From positions 28,819 to 92,818 of the forward strand of contig CAYFFV010000009.1 of assembly GCA_964342695.1 (NCBI GenBank): a DNA stretch of 64,000 nt, in the 5' to 3' direction. This DNA is from CAYFFV01 sp964342695. GTDB taxonomy: Bacteria > Acidobacteriota > Vicinamibacteria > Vicinamibacterales > UBA8438. Numbering within the stretch: position 1 is the first letter of the stretch; each line of letters starts with the position of its first letter. Shown piece by piece: positions 28,591-37,942 of this stretch. The position numbers and the translations under genes are program-made. The notes under the pieces were generated by a model. It did not search any database. It worked only from the letters and a program-made list of their open reading frames with translations, and was not told where the DNA came from.

Positions 28591-29232
28591 TTAATTTGAA
28601 GGCTCAGGCGTGGGTGTCATTCGAGGGAAACGAGATGCGTACTTGGTCTCGATAGACGTCCGCACGTCCTTGACAGATGCTCCAGAAGCATGAAGTTGCA
28701 TTGAATCTCGAGCAACATCAATACAAACTGCACAACCCATCCCATGATTTTCCCATGTTCTTACGGTGCCGTCACTATTTCTGGATTCAACAAAACAGTG
28801 AGCGTTAGCTTGATGTCCTGCAGATTCACAACCGCAAAAACAAGGTACAAATTCTAGGATGTCTGGATTTCTTCCGGCAAATTCATAAACTTCGTTAATC
28901 AACTCAGTGGTTCTGGGCATACCATTTGGAATAAAGGGTAATGGAGGCAATACTGCATCGGACGGGGGCTTGACAATATTAACCGTTGTGACTGTGGGAA
29001 TGTTTTCATCTTCGTTTAGTGCTGACGTAGTATCAATATGACCGTGGGAGTCTGTCGATCTGTTTTCCAGAGAACTCTCATCAGTATCAAAATTTATCGG
29101 TTCGGAGGTAAAACGAGGATAAAAACCTACACCTAGGAGTGCGATTACTCCAACTACTCCATAAATTAATATCCAAGGAGTTCCGCCTTTATTTTCTATT
29201 CCTGATGTCTTGAACTCTTTCTTAGTTCCCAT
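28591..29232 (-). CDS. Membrane-anchored PCYCGC-motif protein
   Basis: A 213-residue protein with one N-terminal membrane helix (about 19-37), an acidic linker, and an outside domain carrying FVPCFCGCESAGH (Cys131, 133, 135), Cys146, and GMGCAVCIDVA (Cys167, 170). This is the PCYCGC family pattern, of unknown function, with spacing that suggests metal binding. The tail is proline/threonine-rich. The hybrid kinase lies downstream in the same direction, 38 bp away, so a sensory or redox link is possible but unproven. Confidence 0.72.
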   Translation of the reverse strand: MGTKKEFKTSGIENKGGTPWILIYGVVGVIALLGVGFYPRFTSEPINFDTDESSLENRSTDSHGHIDTTSALNEDENIPTVTTVNIVKPPSDAVLPPLPFIPNGMPRTTELINEVYEFAGRNPDILEFVPCFCGCESAGHQANAHCFVESRNSDGTVRTWENHGMGCAVCIDVARDSMQLHASGASVKDVRTSIETKYASRFPRMTPTPEPSN

Positions 29233-29333
29233 GGCGGAATTCTACATCAAAAAGTTGAAGTAAATAGGTAATCTTTCAATACTACCAGTCGTGGTGAGTT
29301 GAGAACTCAGTAAGAATTAATGCTTAACACGAA

Positions 29334-29798
29334 TTAATTTTTGTTTGGCGGCGCTGGCCCTAGAGCAAAAAGCATCGTTCCTTCTACGGCAATCTCTCTG
29401 TTTACACGAGCAAAACCTTTTAGGCGTCCCATTCGACTACGAAGTCTATCGACACTAACTTCTATAACAACCGTCTCACCGGGGTGTACCGGTCTATGGT
29501 AACGAACATGGTCGATGCCCATAAAGTATGGAACCTTTTGGCGGTTCTCAGGCTTCGCCAAAATGAGGATTGCTCCAACTTGAGCCACGGCCTCAGTTAA
29601 GATCGTTGGGGGAAGCACCGGTTGTTCTCCTACTCGATGAGACAAGAAATTTTCATTAAGAGAAACGTTTTTAATACCAACAATACGTTTGTCTTCTTCA
29701 AATTCAACAATTCTGTCAACTAGTAAGAAGGGGTACCGGTGGGGAAGAATCTTTTCAATTGCAGCGTTGTCAAGAGGTAAAGAAAGTTTGGTTTGCAC
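29334..29798 (-). CDS. fabZ: 3-hydroxyacyl-ACP dehydratase FabZ
   Basis: A 154-residue hot-dog-fold enzyme of fatty-acid elongation. It has the family motifs ILPHRYPFLLVDRI, with the active-site histidine, and LPPTILTEAVAQVGAI, in which the usual FPGHFPxxP segment reads VLPPTIL after HRVGEQP. It starts at GTG 29798. It stands alone, away from lpx genes. Confidence 0.85.
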   Translation of the reverse strand: MQTKLSLPLDNAAIEKILPHRYPFLLVDRIVEFEEDKRIVGIKNVSLNENFLSHRVGEQPVLPPTILTEAVAQVGAILILAKPENRQKVPYFMGIDHVRYHRPVHPGETVVIEVSVDRLRSRMGRLKGFARVNREIAVEGTMLFALGPAPPNKN

Positions 29799-29896
29799 TA
29801 GGTGAGTATATCGGAGTTGTTAAGTTTTTCCTTAGGCTTTTAAGTTTAAATATTTGAATAATGTTCTCTGGAAAATAGGGGCTAAGCCTATATTTA

Positions 29897-31087
29897 TCAT
29901 CCTTGTGCGACTCCAGCCTCAAAGTCACTATCTGTCCGCACGATTGTTGCCAGTTGAGCGGCTAAAATGACCATTGTGGCTTGGATGCTTTCATCTGTTT
30001 CTCTGCCGTCTCTAATCTCTGCGGAGATGATTCCGACACAACTTGACGGTGTTAGAAGTGGAGCAACCAAGGAACCAAGTGATGTTTCATCACAAGGAAC
30101 AATTTGCAACTCTTCGCTACGGAATGCTTCAGTGGCTGCATTTTCACTATTGCACGATACAGCGCCTATTTCTTCAAGAGACTTTCTTGAATAACCGTGT
30201 GCTATTGCTGGTCGTAGTCTGTTTCCACCGACATCGCTTACCCAAACTATGAAACTGGAAGCACTAACGAGGCGGGCACAGAGCGAGAGAATTTCTTCTA
30301 GAGTAGATACATCCGCTACGCGACCGATATTGGTACAGAGCTCAGCGACATCATTAAGTTCACTTGTCTGGGCAGCGTCTAAAATAATTTCAGGTTTTGA
30401 ATCCTGAGCCTTTTCCGCCACAGACATTGTTGTGATTATTCGATTCTCACTTGTTATCAAAGCATTCTCTGCGGCGGGTGCTTGTTTGTGGTTTCGGTAT
30501 TTCACGGGCAATAGCAAGAAAGAGACAAGTAATACCGTGCCCAAACCGAGCCCCAATGAAAAGAGTTGGTTTTCTTTACTCTTTTGCCTGCGAAGCTCGT
30601 AAGTTGTTCTCTCGGCTTTCCTGGCATCGACCAAATAATTGATTGCCTCTTTAGTCAGTTCAAGGCCGTCAGTGAAAATTAAATCTGATGCCATTAGGGT
30701 TTGTTCTGCTGAGATATGTTCGAGGGTCAGGGTGTCAACGTCTTCGATCTGTTCCACGATTGCTGCGGCCTTGTCGAGTGCGATCGTGGCCTGGGTTGTA
30801 CTCGCGATGCTTCGTAAGAAAATAAAATCTTCATTAATTCTTATTAAGCCACCAGAAACCTTTTCGACCCAGTAACCAATATCCTGTCCAGTTGCCACGT
30901 ACGCTTGTTGCGCAGCCATTAGCTCAGAGAGAGAACCCGTTGTAACCCAAGATTGTGCTAAAAAGGAATACTCAGATTCGCGTTGTGTGTCTATCTGTTG
31001 TTGTGTCTGGAAAAGATTGAAGGCTGATGCGGTGATCACCATCAGCATAATCATGATGACGGTGACTCTCACCACGCGTCGATGCAT
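29897..31087 (-). CDS. Membrane sensor-like protein with CHASE3-like and GAF domains
   Basis: A 396-residue protein. Two membrane helices (about 7-25 and 176-196) flank a helical extracytoplasmic region like the CHASE3/four-helix sensors, with LMAAQQAYVATGQD in the first helix. The cytoplasmic half ends in a GAF-like domain (about 245-385). It has no kinase, GGDEF or methyl-accepting module, so any output must go through a partner. The assignment rests on general pattern only. Confidence 0.6.
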   Translation of the reverse strand: MHRRVVRVTVIMIMLMVITASAFNLFQTQQQIDTQRESEYSFLAQSWVTTGSLSELMAAQQAYVATGQDIGYWVEKVSGGLIRINEDFIFLRSIASTTQATIALDKAAAIVEQIEDVDTLTLEHISAEQTLMASDLIFTDGLELTKEAINYLVDARKAERTTYELRRQKSKENQLFSLGLGLGTVLLVSFLLLPVKYRNHKQAPAAENALITSENRIITTMSVAEKAQDSKPEIILDAAQTSELNDVAELCTNIGRVADVSTLEEILSLCARLVSASSFIVWVSDVGGNRLRPAIAHGYSRKSLEEIGAVSCNSENAATEAFRSEELQIVPCDETSLGSLVAPLLTPSSCVGIISAEIRDGRETDESIQATMVILAAQLATIVRTDSDFEAGVAQG

Positions 31088-31210
31088 ATGGTGCTTACTA
31101 TACCACTCTATATAGTGTGAATATAAATTTTAGGTCGACTAGGTGGTGCTTTTTACTATTTAAATGGATATTTTGTCTGAATTTTCTAGAATTCGATGGG
31201 TGCCCGCGAT

Positions 31211-32950
31211 TTATTCTGGGCGCAGTATTGCGTAAGTGGGGAGACCAATTCCTTGAAAGTGGGCCATGATTTCGCTAGCGGGCGATATACTGGGATCTTC
31301 AGCTTGGAATTTTACTTTCACGTAATTATCTAGTCTTGTTTGGACATTTTCATTTTTTAGAGTCGTTTGGTCCATCGTTAGACAATTTTTACACCAGGTA
31401 GCCCAAACATCTACCAAAATAAGTTTGTTCTCTTCGCGTGCTTCTTCTAGGGCTGCACTTAAAGAAGAATGCCAGCCTTCTTCGAGCATTTCCTGAACAC
31501 TGCTTGCAACTTCATCCGGGTTGACCCAACGTTGACTGAAAAGTCCGTAAGCTAATGATCCGTAATAGATTGCAGTGCCAAGGATAAAAACACCAAATGC
31601 TTGTTTAACCCGGACCATCCATGCACCCGGTCTTGGCATAATTGATAGTCCAGCACCAGCGAGAGGCCACGGAATTGCCATACCTAAGCCCAAGAGGAAG
31701 GGTAAGCCAAGTGCAACAACGTTACCAGAGAGATACAGGCTGCTTGAAAAAAGAATAACTTGGATAACCACAGGCGCTACACATGCACCTGCTAACAAGG
31801 CTGCGATAGTGCCCATACCAAAAGCTAAGAAAAATGATCCTGTGTTTGAAGAATTACCGGATTTAAAAAACCTTTGGTACGAAGAGAAGTCAATATTGAC
31901 GATATCAAACATTGCTAATGCAAGCACTATAAACACGACTGCTATACCTAGATTAAACCACGGCGAAGAGTTAATTGTCCCAAAAGTTCCCGCAGTCAGA
32001 ATGACCACTAAGCCAAGGAGACCGTAAACAATGGCCATAGCTAGACCATAAGCACTACCTAAAGCAAACCCGCGTTTCCGCGAACCTGCTTGAGTCCCTG
32101 CACCGATTATTGCTAAGTTGATTGGTATCAATGGAAGAACACACGGTGTAAGGTTCAGCGCTAAACCACCCAAAAGAACTAACAGCACGATCATGAATGG
32201 ACCCTGACCTTCAAACCATCCTTTTTCCTGCCGACCAGATTCTGACTGATCAATAAAATTGAGAAAGTCGGTTGTGTTTAGATATCCGCCTGTCGTTCCC
32301 AGCAAACTAAACTCACTGAGTTGTGTTTGAATGTTAGTAACCACTGATTTGGGTACATTTGTGTGAGCATTTTCCCGAAGAATGTTGGGTGCTGGTGGTG
32401 AAGCGTTTTCGAAGTCAAGACCTGAAAATATTTCAGCGTGTTCAGGAATAATCTCGTTTATTCCACCACGCACATTAACGATAAGTTCGAATCCTTTTGA
32501 CGAGGGCAAATAACACATGGTCGCATCACACGCTTGGTAACGAAGAATGCCCGGTACAACGTATGAGCCATCAGAGAGTTGAGGATCTAATGAAAGTGCT
32601 ATTCCTACGGCAAATTCTTCTTCGAAGACTGCGAGAGGGTTCTCGGCACCTTGTTGCTCTAACATCACTGGTTGCGGCCAGGCGAACCGGGAAATCTTGA
32701 TTCCATCAGGTGCTTCTAACGTTAAACCTGTTGGAATTAAAAAATCTTCTAAAGGTTGGTTGGAATTAACATGGAAACCTGGAGACAATTGAGCTTCTAT
32801 CGCAACACGAAAGATTGAGCCAGGATTCCCGCTTTCGGTTTGATAAACAGGGCGAAGAGTGATTTCACTAGGTCCCGATTGACCAAGCAAGATCGTTGAA
32901 GCAACTCCCGTTATCAAAGTTCCAATTAAGAGGTTTCGCAGGGTTTCCAT
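31211..32950 (-). CDS. dsbD: Thiol:disulfide interchange protein DsbD
   Basis: A 579-residue protein with a signal peptide, an N-terminal periplasmic immunoglobulin-like domain (about 25-165), a central block of membrane helices (about 250-475, with LNLTPCVLPLIPINLAIIGA and GACVAPVVIQVIL, each containing a conserved cysteine), and a C-terminal thioredoxin domain with WATWCKNC. It passes electrons from cytoplasmic thioredoxin to periplasmic partners. A DsbA-like lipoprotein is encoded at 49891-50934. Confidence 0.9.
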   Translation of the reverse strand: METLRNLLIGTLITGVASTILLGQSGPSEITLRPVYQTESGNPGSIFRVAIEAQLSPGFHVNSNQPLEDFLIPTGLTLEAPDGIKISRFAWPQPVMLEQQGAENPLAVFEEEFAVGIALSLDPQLSDGSYVVPGILRYQACDATMCYLPSSKGFELIVNVRGGINEIIPEHAEIFSGLDFENASPPAPNILRENAHTNVPKSVVTNIQTQLSEFSLLGTTGGYLNTTDFLNFIDQSESGRQEKGWFEGQGPFMIVLLVLLGGLALNLTPCVLPLIPINLAIIGAGTQAGSRKRGFALGSAYGLAMAIVYGLLGLVVILTAGTFGTINSSPWFNLGIAVVFIVLALAMFDIVNIDFSSYQRFFKSGNSSNTGSFFLAFGMGTIAALLAGACVAPVVIQVILFSSSLYLSGNVVALGLPFLLGLGMAIPWPLAGAGLSIMPRPGAWMVRVKQAFGVFILGTAIYYGSLAYGLFSQRWVNPDEVASSVQEMLEEGWHSSLSAALEEAREENKLILVDVWATWCKNCLTMDQTTLKNENVQTRLDNYVKVKFQAEDPSISPASEIMAHFQGIGLPTYAILRPE

Positions 32951-32973
32951 GGCAGTCTTAGTTTTTGTTAAAT

Positions 32974-34188
32974 CTACTCATTTCGAAACACTTTAGTAAA
33001 GGCTTTGATTGATTTGAAATGATGATTTAGCTTCTCCAACGTGTCTAGGAATACAATGCGGAAATACCCTTCAGATGGATCTGCTCCAAATCCAGATCCA
33101 TAGACACACAAAATACCTGTTTCTTGAAGAAGTCCGCGGACAAAATCTTGGTCTGTCTTACCGGGCGGTAATTCGACTTTCGGTAGTGCGTAAAAAGCTG
33201 CTTTCGGGGCAATACAACTAACACCTTCTATTTCATTTAATCGCTGGCTCGTTAAGTTCGCGCGTTCTCTTAGTTGATTGCGAAATTCATCTTGATAGCT
33301 TCGGTCTCCATCTAAAGCTGCAGGTACAGCGTGTTGCATAGGACCATTGGTACAAAGGCGTCCGTCGGCTAGTCTCTTTACGGCGGCAAGAACTTTATTA
33401 AGTCGTTTCCCAGTTGCAACGACCATCCATCCGGTTCTCCACCCTGGAGCCACATAAGCCTTTGAAGCAGATGAAAAAGAAATTACAGGCGCTTCTGGAT
33501 TAAGTGAACCAATAGGTTGCACTGGGCCATCATATACAAGGTCCGTATAGGCCTCATCTGACAACAACACAATATTGTTTTCATCAGCGATCTTGAGGAG
33601 TTCCATACGAGTTTCTGTTTGATATACAGCCCCCGTAGGATTATTTGGGTCAATAACTACTAGCGCTTTTGTTCGAGGGTTTAAAAGTTGTTTTAACTGA
33701 TCTAAATCTGGCTCCCAATTATTTGAAGGATCCGTTGGGTAATATACTGCTCGTGCACCCAGCTTGTTGAGCACTGCCGTATAGAACGGATAGGTTGGAA
33801 GTGGAACGAGCACTTCGTCACCGTGGTCAACGATGACACTGATTGCCAGTTCGATTCCTTCTGAAGTTCCAGAAGTTAAAATAACCCGGTCGGGTGACAT
33901 GTCGAATCCTCGGGACGTGTATTCAGCGGCCACTGCTTCCCGAGCTGACATAATTCCAGAAGCATGAGTGTAGCCGTTATGTCCGTCTTTCATGGCTCGT
34001 ATTACGGCTTCTACTAGGTGCGGAGGTGTTTTGAAACCAAAAAGGACAGGATCTCCAATGTTTAAATAATGCACTTCCCGCCCGCTTCGCTCGACAGCTT
34101 GTGCCTCGGCGACGATATTTCGAATCGCATAGTCAAAGCCTTCCAAGCGGCTAGCTACTTCAATTGGAGCAGCAGACGATTGTTTCAT
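32974..34188 (-). CDS. PLP-dependent class I aminotransferase (alanine/aspartate type)
   Basis: A 404-residue fold-type I aminotransferase. The PLP lysine is Lys243 in SFSSASKAYVAPGWRTGW. The motifs YLNIGDP, NGYTHASG and DPNNPTGAVY are in place, and the arginine that binds the substrate carboxylate is near the C-terminus (GYFRIVFL). The overall pattern resembles AlaA-type alanine aminotransferases, but substrate cannot be read from sequence. Confidence 0.85.
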   Translation of the reverse strand: MKQSSAAPIEVASRLEGFDYAIRNIVAEAQAVERSGREVHYLNIGDPVLFGFKTPPHLVEAVIRAMKDGHNGYTHASGIMSAREAVAAEYTSRGFDMSPDRVILTSGTSEGIELAISVIVDHGDEVLVPLPTYPFYTAVLNKLGARAVYYPTDPSNNWEPDLDQLKQLLNPRTKALVVIDPNNPTGAVYQTETRMELLKIADENNIVLLSDEAYTDLVYDGPVQPIGSLNPEAPVISFSSASKAYVAPGWRTGWMVVATGKRLNKVLAAVKRLADGRLCTNGPMQHAVPAALDGDRSYQDEFRNQLRERANLTSQRLNEIEGVSCIAPKAAFYALPKVELPPGKTDQDFVRGLLQETGILCVYGSGFGADPSEGYFRIVFLDTLEKLNHHFKSIKAFTKVFRNE

Positions 34189-34323
34189 ATAAGTGATTCT
34201 ATCGGATATTTTAAAAGCTCTTTTATAAAGAGGGCCACTGCCCGATACTTTCCTAAGATTTTATACTATCGCCAATGATGTCTCTTTTGTGACAGAGTCT
34301 CCAAGTTGAGGTAAGCTGAACAG

Positions 34324-34707
34324 ATGGCAATTCGAACAGAACTTTCTCTTAGATTAAAGAATAGCCCTGGTGAAGTAGGCCAACTATGTAAACACTTGTT
34401 GGATGAACGTATCAATATCTTTGCTTTAAACTTGGAAGCCGGCGGGATACTTCGTTTAATTGCGGACAATCCTTTAAATGCAGTCGAAACACTTAGAAAT
34501 AAACAATATTCTGTCACTGAACGAGAAGTTTTGTTTGTTCAGCTTCCCAACAACCCCGGAGCACTACAGAACATTACAGACACACTCTTTAAGTCGGGGG
34601 TCAACATCGATTATCTCTATGGCTCGGCCCTTGAAGATCATTCCCTGGTTGTCCTCATTGTTGCTGTGGAAGACGTCCAACGGGTTGCCATGGCTGTGGG
34701 GATATAG
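34324..34707 (+). CDS. Double ACT-domain protein
   Basis: A 127-residue protein made of two ACT domains: the first begins ELSLRLKNSPGEVGQLCKHL, the second FVQLPNNPGALQNITDTLFK. It has no catalytic domain. Free-standing ACT pairs bind amino acids and act as sensors. It is divergent from the aminotransferase across a 135-bp gap, so an amino-acid link is reasonable but inferred. Confidence 0.8.
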   Translation: MAIRTELSLRLKNSPGEVGQLCKHLLDERINIFALNLEAGGILRLIADNPLNAVETLRNKQYSVTEREVLFVQLPNNPGALQNITDTLFKSGVNIDYLYGSALEDHSLVVLIVAVEDVQRVAMAVGI

Positions 34708-34739
34708 TTCAAAAAATAACGGGGTTTCAAAAAGAATAT

Positions 34740-34922
34740 ATGCGTTTATACATTGATCCTATGAACGAGGTATTAGTTGAGTGTGATGCTAATGGTCGAA
34801 TTCGTCTTGATGGCGAGGACTGGACTTCTCCTAGCCTTCAAGAAAAAAGAGCGATCCTTTTTGCTGCGGAAAACGAAATTCAGGAACTGAAAGAATTAAT
34901 AACTGTTCTGGAAAAACTATGA
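34740..34922 (+). CDS. Small protein of unknown function (60 residues)
   Basis: A short ORF 32 nt after the ACT gene, with a beta-like first half (NEVLVECDANGRIRLDGEDW) and a leucine/glutamate-rich second half that looks like a coiled coil (ENEIQELKELITVLEKL). I do not recognise it. The balanced amino-acid pattern suggests real coding, but no strong Shine-Dalgarno is present. Confidence 0.5.
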   Translation: MRLYIDPMNEVLVECDANGRIRLDGEDWTSPSLQEKRAILFAAENEIQELKELITVLEKL

Positions 34923-34952
34923 GGTAAGTTGCCTAATTATTCTGCGGCTTAT

Positions 34953-35612
34953 TCACTGCAGCTTCCCAACGGTTACACTGGCGGGACGTAAAATTTTTTT
35001 GCCAATAAGATAGCCTGTTTTCACGGTTTCGATAACGATGTTGTCCTTTTTAGACTCAGAGGTCTGAATAACAGAGACTGCATCGTGATAATTGGGGTCG
35101 AAAACGCTACCAGTCGTGTCCATTTGACATACACCGTGGGTTGTCAATGTTTTTAAACATTGACGGCGGACCAGTTCTATTCCTCGTCCCAGATTTTTAT
35201 CAGTGGATTGGCCATTACTTGATTCGAGGGCGCGGTCAAGGTTGTCCACAACTTCTAGAAATGCAATGAGAACCCCGCGGATTTCTTTTTCAGCGTCTTT
35301 TTTAATCTCTCGTTTCATTCGTGTGCGAACATTTTCAAATTCTTCCGTGATTTGCTTATGTTTAACTAAGATGTTTTTGATCTCTTCATCTTTATTGATA
35401 ATTTGTTTTTCAAGTTTTTCAATATAGGTAGGTTTGTTTGACTGAGATTTTTCTTTAATGTCTTCTTTTGATCTTACCCACCAACGTTTATCCACTACCC
35501 GGACATTTTCAGACTTCCCCGTATCGTCGGTTTTACTGTCGGAATCAGTAACTGAATTGTTCCCTTGATTCTTTATAAATACCTTGGAATCAGGTTTTTT
35601 CAAATTACTCAC
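34953..35612 (-). CDS. grpE: GrpE nucleotide-exchange factor
   Basis: A 219-residue protein with a long charged N-terminal region and coiled coil (EKLEKQIINKDEEIKNILV), then the GrpE beta-wing domain ending GYLIGKKILRPASVTVGK. It releases ADP from DnaK. The preferred GTG start at 35612 overlaps the end of clpA by 8 nt; another GTG lies at 35630. No dnaK, dnaJ or hrcA is in the window, so grpE here is part of a clpS-clpA-grpE unit. Confidence 0.88.
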   Translation of the reverse strand: MSNLKKPDSKVFIKNQGNNSVTDSDSKTDDTGKSENVRVVDKRWWVRSKEDIKEKSQSNKPTYIEKLEKQIINKDEEIKNILVKHKQITEEFENVRTRMKREIKKDAEKEIRGVLIAFLEVVDNLDRALESSNGQSTDKNLGRGIELVRRQCLKTLTTHGVCQMDTTGSVFDPNYHDAVSVIQTSESKKDNIVIETVKTGYLIGKKILRPASVTVGKLQ

Positions 35613-37941
35613 TGGCTGTGTTCTCAACACTCTGGCCGACAGTTTCTTGACTAGAACTCGTATTAGCGTCGTAATCGAAAATCAAAGAGTTTTTACGAAG
35701 TCCTATATGTACGGTTCCTCCGTGTTCTAGTCGACCAAATAAAATTTCGTCTGTCAGAGGATTTCTCAAATGGATCTGGACTAGACGCGCTAAGGGACGC
35801 GCACCATATCTTATGTCCCTCCCTTTTTTTGCAAGCCAACGTCTGGCGGCTGGAGCAAGGGTAATGGCAATCTTTCGTTCGGCTAATTGGGTCTCTAGTT
35901 GCAACGAAAATTTTTCAACAATCATCTCCATAGTTTCTGTCGATAGGTTTTGGAACGAAATAATTGAATCGAGGCGATTTCTAAACTCTGGACTAAATAT
36001 GCGATTTATTGCTGACTTCATTTTTCCGTTTTTCACTATGGACACGCCATCCCCAAAACCAACGACAGGTTCTCCAGCTTCACGAGATCCGGCGTTCGAT
36101 GTCATAATAATAATCACGTGCCGGAAGTCAGCATGTCGCCCCATGTTATCTGTAAGTTTGGCGTGATCCATTACTTGGAGCAAAATGTTACAAACGTCTG
36201 GATGAGCTTTTTCAATTTCGTCGAGAAGCACAACGCTGTAAGGATTTGCTCGCACGGCATCAACAAGCATTCCGCCTTGTTCAAAGCCTACATATCCGGG
36301 CGGTGCACCGATTAATCTAGCTACGGCATGTTTTTCCATGTACTCACTCATGTCGTACCGAATAAACTCATTTCCAAGGTGAAGGGCTAATTGTTTGGCG
36401 AGTTCTGTTTTTCCTACGCCAGTTGGTCCGGTAAATAAAAATGACCCGGTAGGTCGGTCTAATCGTCCAAGTCCGGCGCGGGCTCGTTTTATTGCTGTTA
36501 CCACAGACCGAACTGCTTCATTTTGACCGAAGACTACTCTTTCGAGGCTTTCTTCCAAAGAACGAAGACGTTCTTTATCTGACGAAGAAGTCTGTTTTTC
36601 TGGAATGCGTGCCATTCTGGAGACGACCTTCTCAAGGTCCTTCACGCGCACCGTTTTGGCATCAGGCTCTTTAGGGTTACTTTCCTTCAGACCAAAAACT
36701 GCGCCCGCTTCGTCAATGACATCTATTGCACTATCAGGAAGTTTGGTTTCTCGTAAGTGTCTGTTGGCAAGTTTAGCTGCTGCGTCAATGGCTTGGTTGC
36801 TATATTCAATACCGTGGTGTTTTTCATATCGTGAGCGAAGACCTTTTAAAATTTGCGTGGTTTCCTCAATAGATGGTTCCTCAATAACTATTTTTTGAAA
36901 TCGTCGCCCTAGAGCTCGATCTTTTTCTATTTGTTTAAACTCGTCGAAAGTTGTAGCACCCACGATACGAACTTCTTCCGCAGCCAAAGTGGGTTTGATA
37001 AGGGTGGCTAAGTCCATCGTTCCACCGGTGGTAGAACCTGTTCCAACGGACGCGTGAACTTCGTCGATAAAGAGGATGGGCATCGAGCGATTTTGAAGTT
37101 CAGAAATTACTGTTTTGAATCTTTCTTCAAAGTCACCGCGGAACCGTGTTCCGGCTAGAAGCGCGGCCGTATCCAGCGAAAAAACTTCGGCTCCTCGCAA
37201 CCGTTCAGGAACATCTTTAGACGCCAAATAAGCGGCCAGTCCTTCAGCTAACGCCGTTTTTCCTACCCCTGCATCTCCTACAAAGATGGGATTATTTTTT
37301 CTGCGGCGGCACAAAATCTCTATGGTTCGCTGGAGTTCAGAAACGCGGCCAATGAGTGGATCGAGTTTTTCGTTAAGAGCACATTCCGAAAGGTTCGTTG
37401 TGTATGATGCGAGTGGATCTCGCGTGGGATCAGATGTCTCATATTCGTCGTCTGTGTAGGGTAACTTTTCAGGATTTGATGTTTCAGTACTATCGCTGTT
37501 TACTATTGGAACCTTTGAAATTCCGTGAGATATGTAGTTTAGGATGTCCAGACGTGTGATTGTCTGCCTCACTAAGAGTTGAGCCGCATGGGATTTAGGT
37601 TGTTGAAGAATGGCAGCTAAGATGTCTCCAGCTCGCACCTCGTCTTTTCCCGCACTTTGCACATGAAGCACCGCAGTTTGAAGAACTCGACGAAATCCTA
37701 AAGTCTGGGCAGGTTCTGTTGTGGGTTCGTCGTTTGAAAAAGTTTCAAGATCTTTCAGACACTTATCTAGCGCATGTCGTAACAATGAAGGATCACCACC
37801 ACATGCAACTAAGATTCGTTCTCCTTCAGGGTCATGAGCGAGGGCATAGAGAAGGTGTTCTAATGTTAAATATGTATGTCTACGAGCTGAGGATTCTCGG
37901 TACGCAACATTAAGAATCAATTCAAGTGATGCGCTGAACAT
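35605..37941 (-). CDS. clpA: ATP-dependent Clp protease ATP-binding subunit ClpA
   Basis: A 778-residue AAA+ unfoldase. It has an N-domain with two Clp repeats, a D1 module (GDAGVGKTALAEGL) and a D2 module (FTGPTGVGKTELAKQL), and lacks the ClpB middle domain, which identifies ClpA. The frame is open to 38061 inside clpS, but ATG 37941 begins MFSASLELILNVAYRE, the true ClpA N-terminus, one base after the clpS stop. It feeds ClpP, with substrate choice set by ClpS. Confidence 0.94.
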   Translation of the reverse strand: MFSASLELILNVAYRESSARRHTYLTLEHLLYALAHDPEGERILVACGGDPSLLRHALDKCLKDLETFSNDEPTTEPAQTLGFRRVLQTAVLHVQSAGKDEVRAGDILAAILQQPKSHAAQLLVRQTITRLDILNYISHGISKVPIVNSDSTETSNPEKLPYTDDEYETSDPTRDPLASYTTNLSECALNEKLDPLIGRVSELQRTIEILCRRRKNNPIFVGDAGVGKTALAEGLAAYLASKDVPERLRGAEVFSLDTAALLAGTRFRGDFEERFKTVISELQNRSMPILFIDEVHASVGTGSTTGGTMDLATLIKPTLAAEEVRIVGATTFDEFKQIEKDRALGRRFQKIVIEEPSIEETTQILKGLRSRYEKHHGIEYSNQAIDAAAKLANRHLRETKLPDSAIDVIDEAGAVFGLKESNPKEPDAKTVRVKDLEKVVSRMARIPEKQTSSSDKERLRSLEESLERVVFGQNEAVRSVVTAIKRARAGLGRLDRPTGSFLFTGPTGVGKTELAKQLALHLGNEFIRYDMSEYMEKHAVARLIGAPPGYVGFEQGGMLVDAVRANPYSVVLLDEIEKAHPDVCNILLQVMDHAKLTDNMGRHADFRHVIIIMTSNAGSREAGEPVVGFGDGVSIVKNGKMKSAINRIFSPEFRNRLDSIISFQNLSTETMEMIVEKFSLQLETQLAERKIAITLAPAARRWLAKKGRDIRYGARPLARLVQIHLRNPLTDEILFGRLEHGGTVHIGLRKNSLIFDYDANTSSSQETVGQSVENTASE

Positions 37942-37942
37942 A

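Noticed and set aside
34218..34232. Palindrome ctcttt-tat-aaagag between the aminotransferase and ACT genes
   Set aside because: Short and AT-rich, with no link to a known operator.
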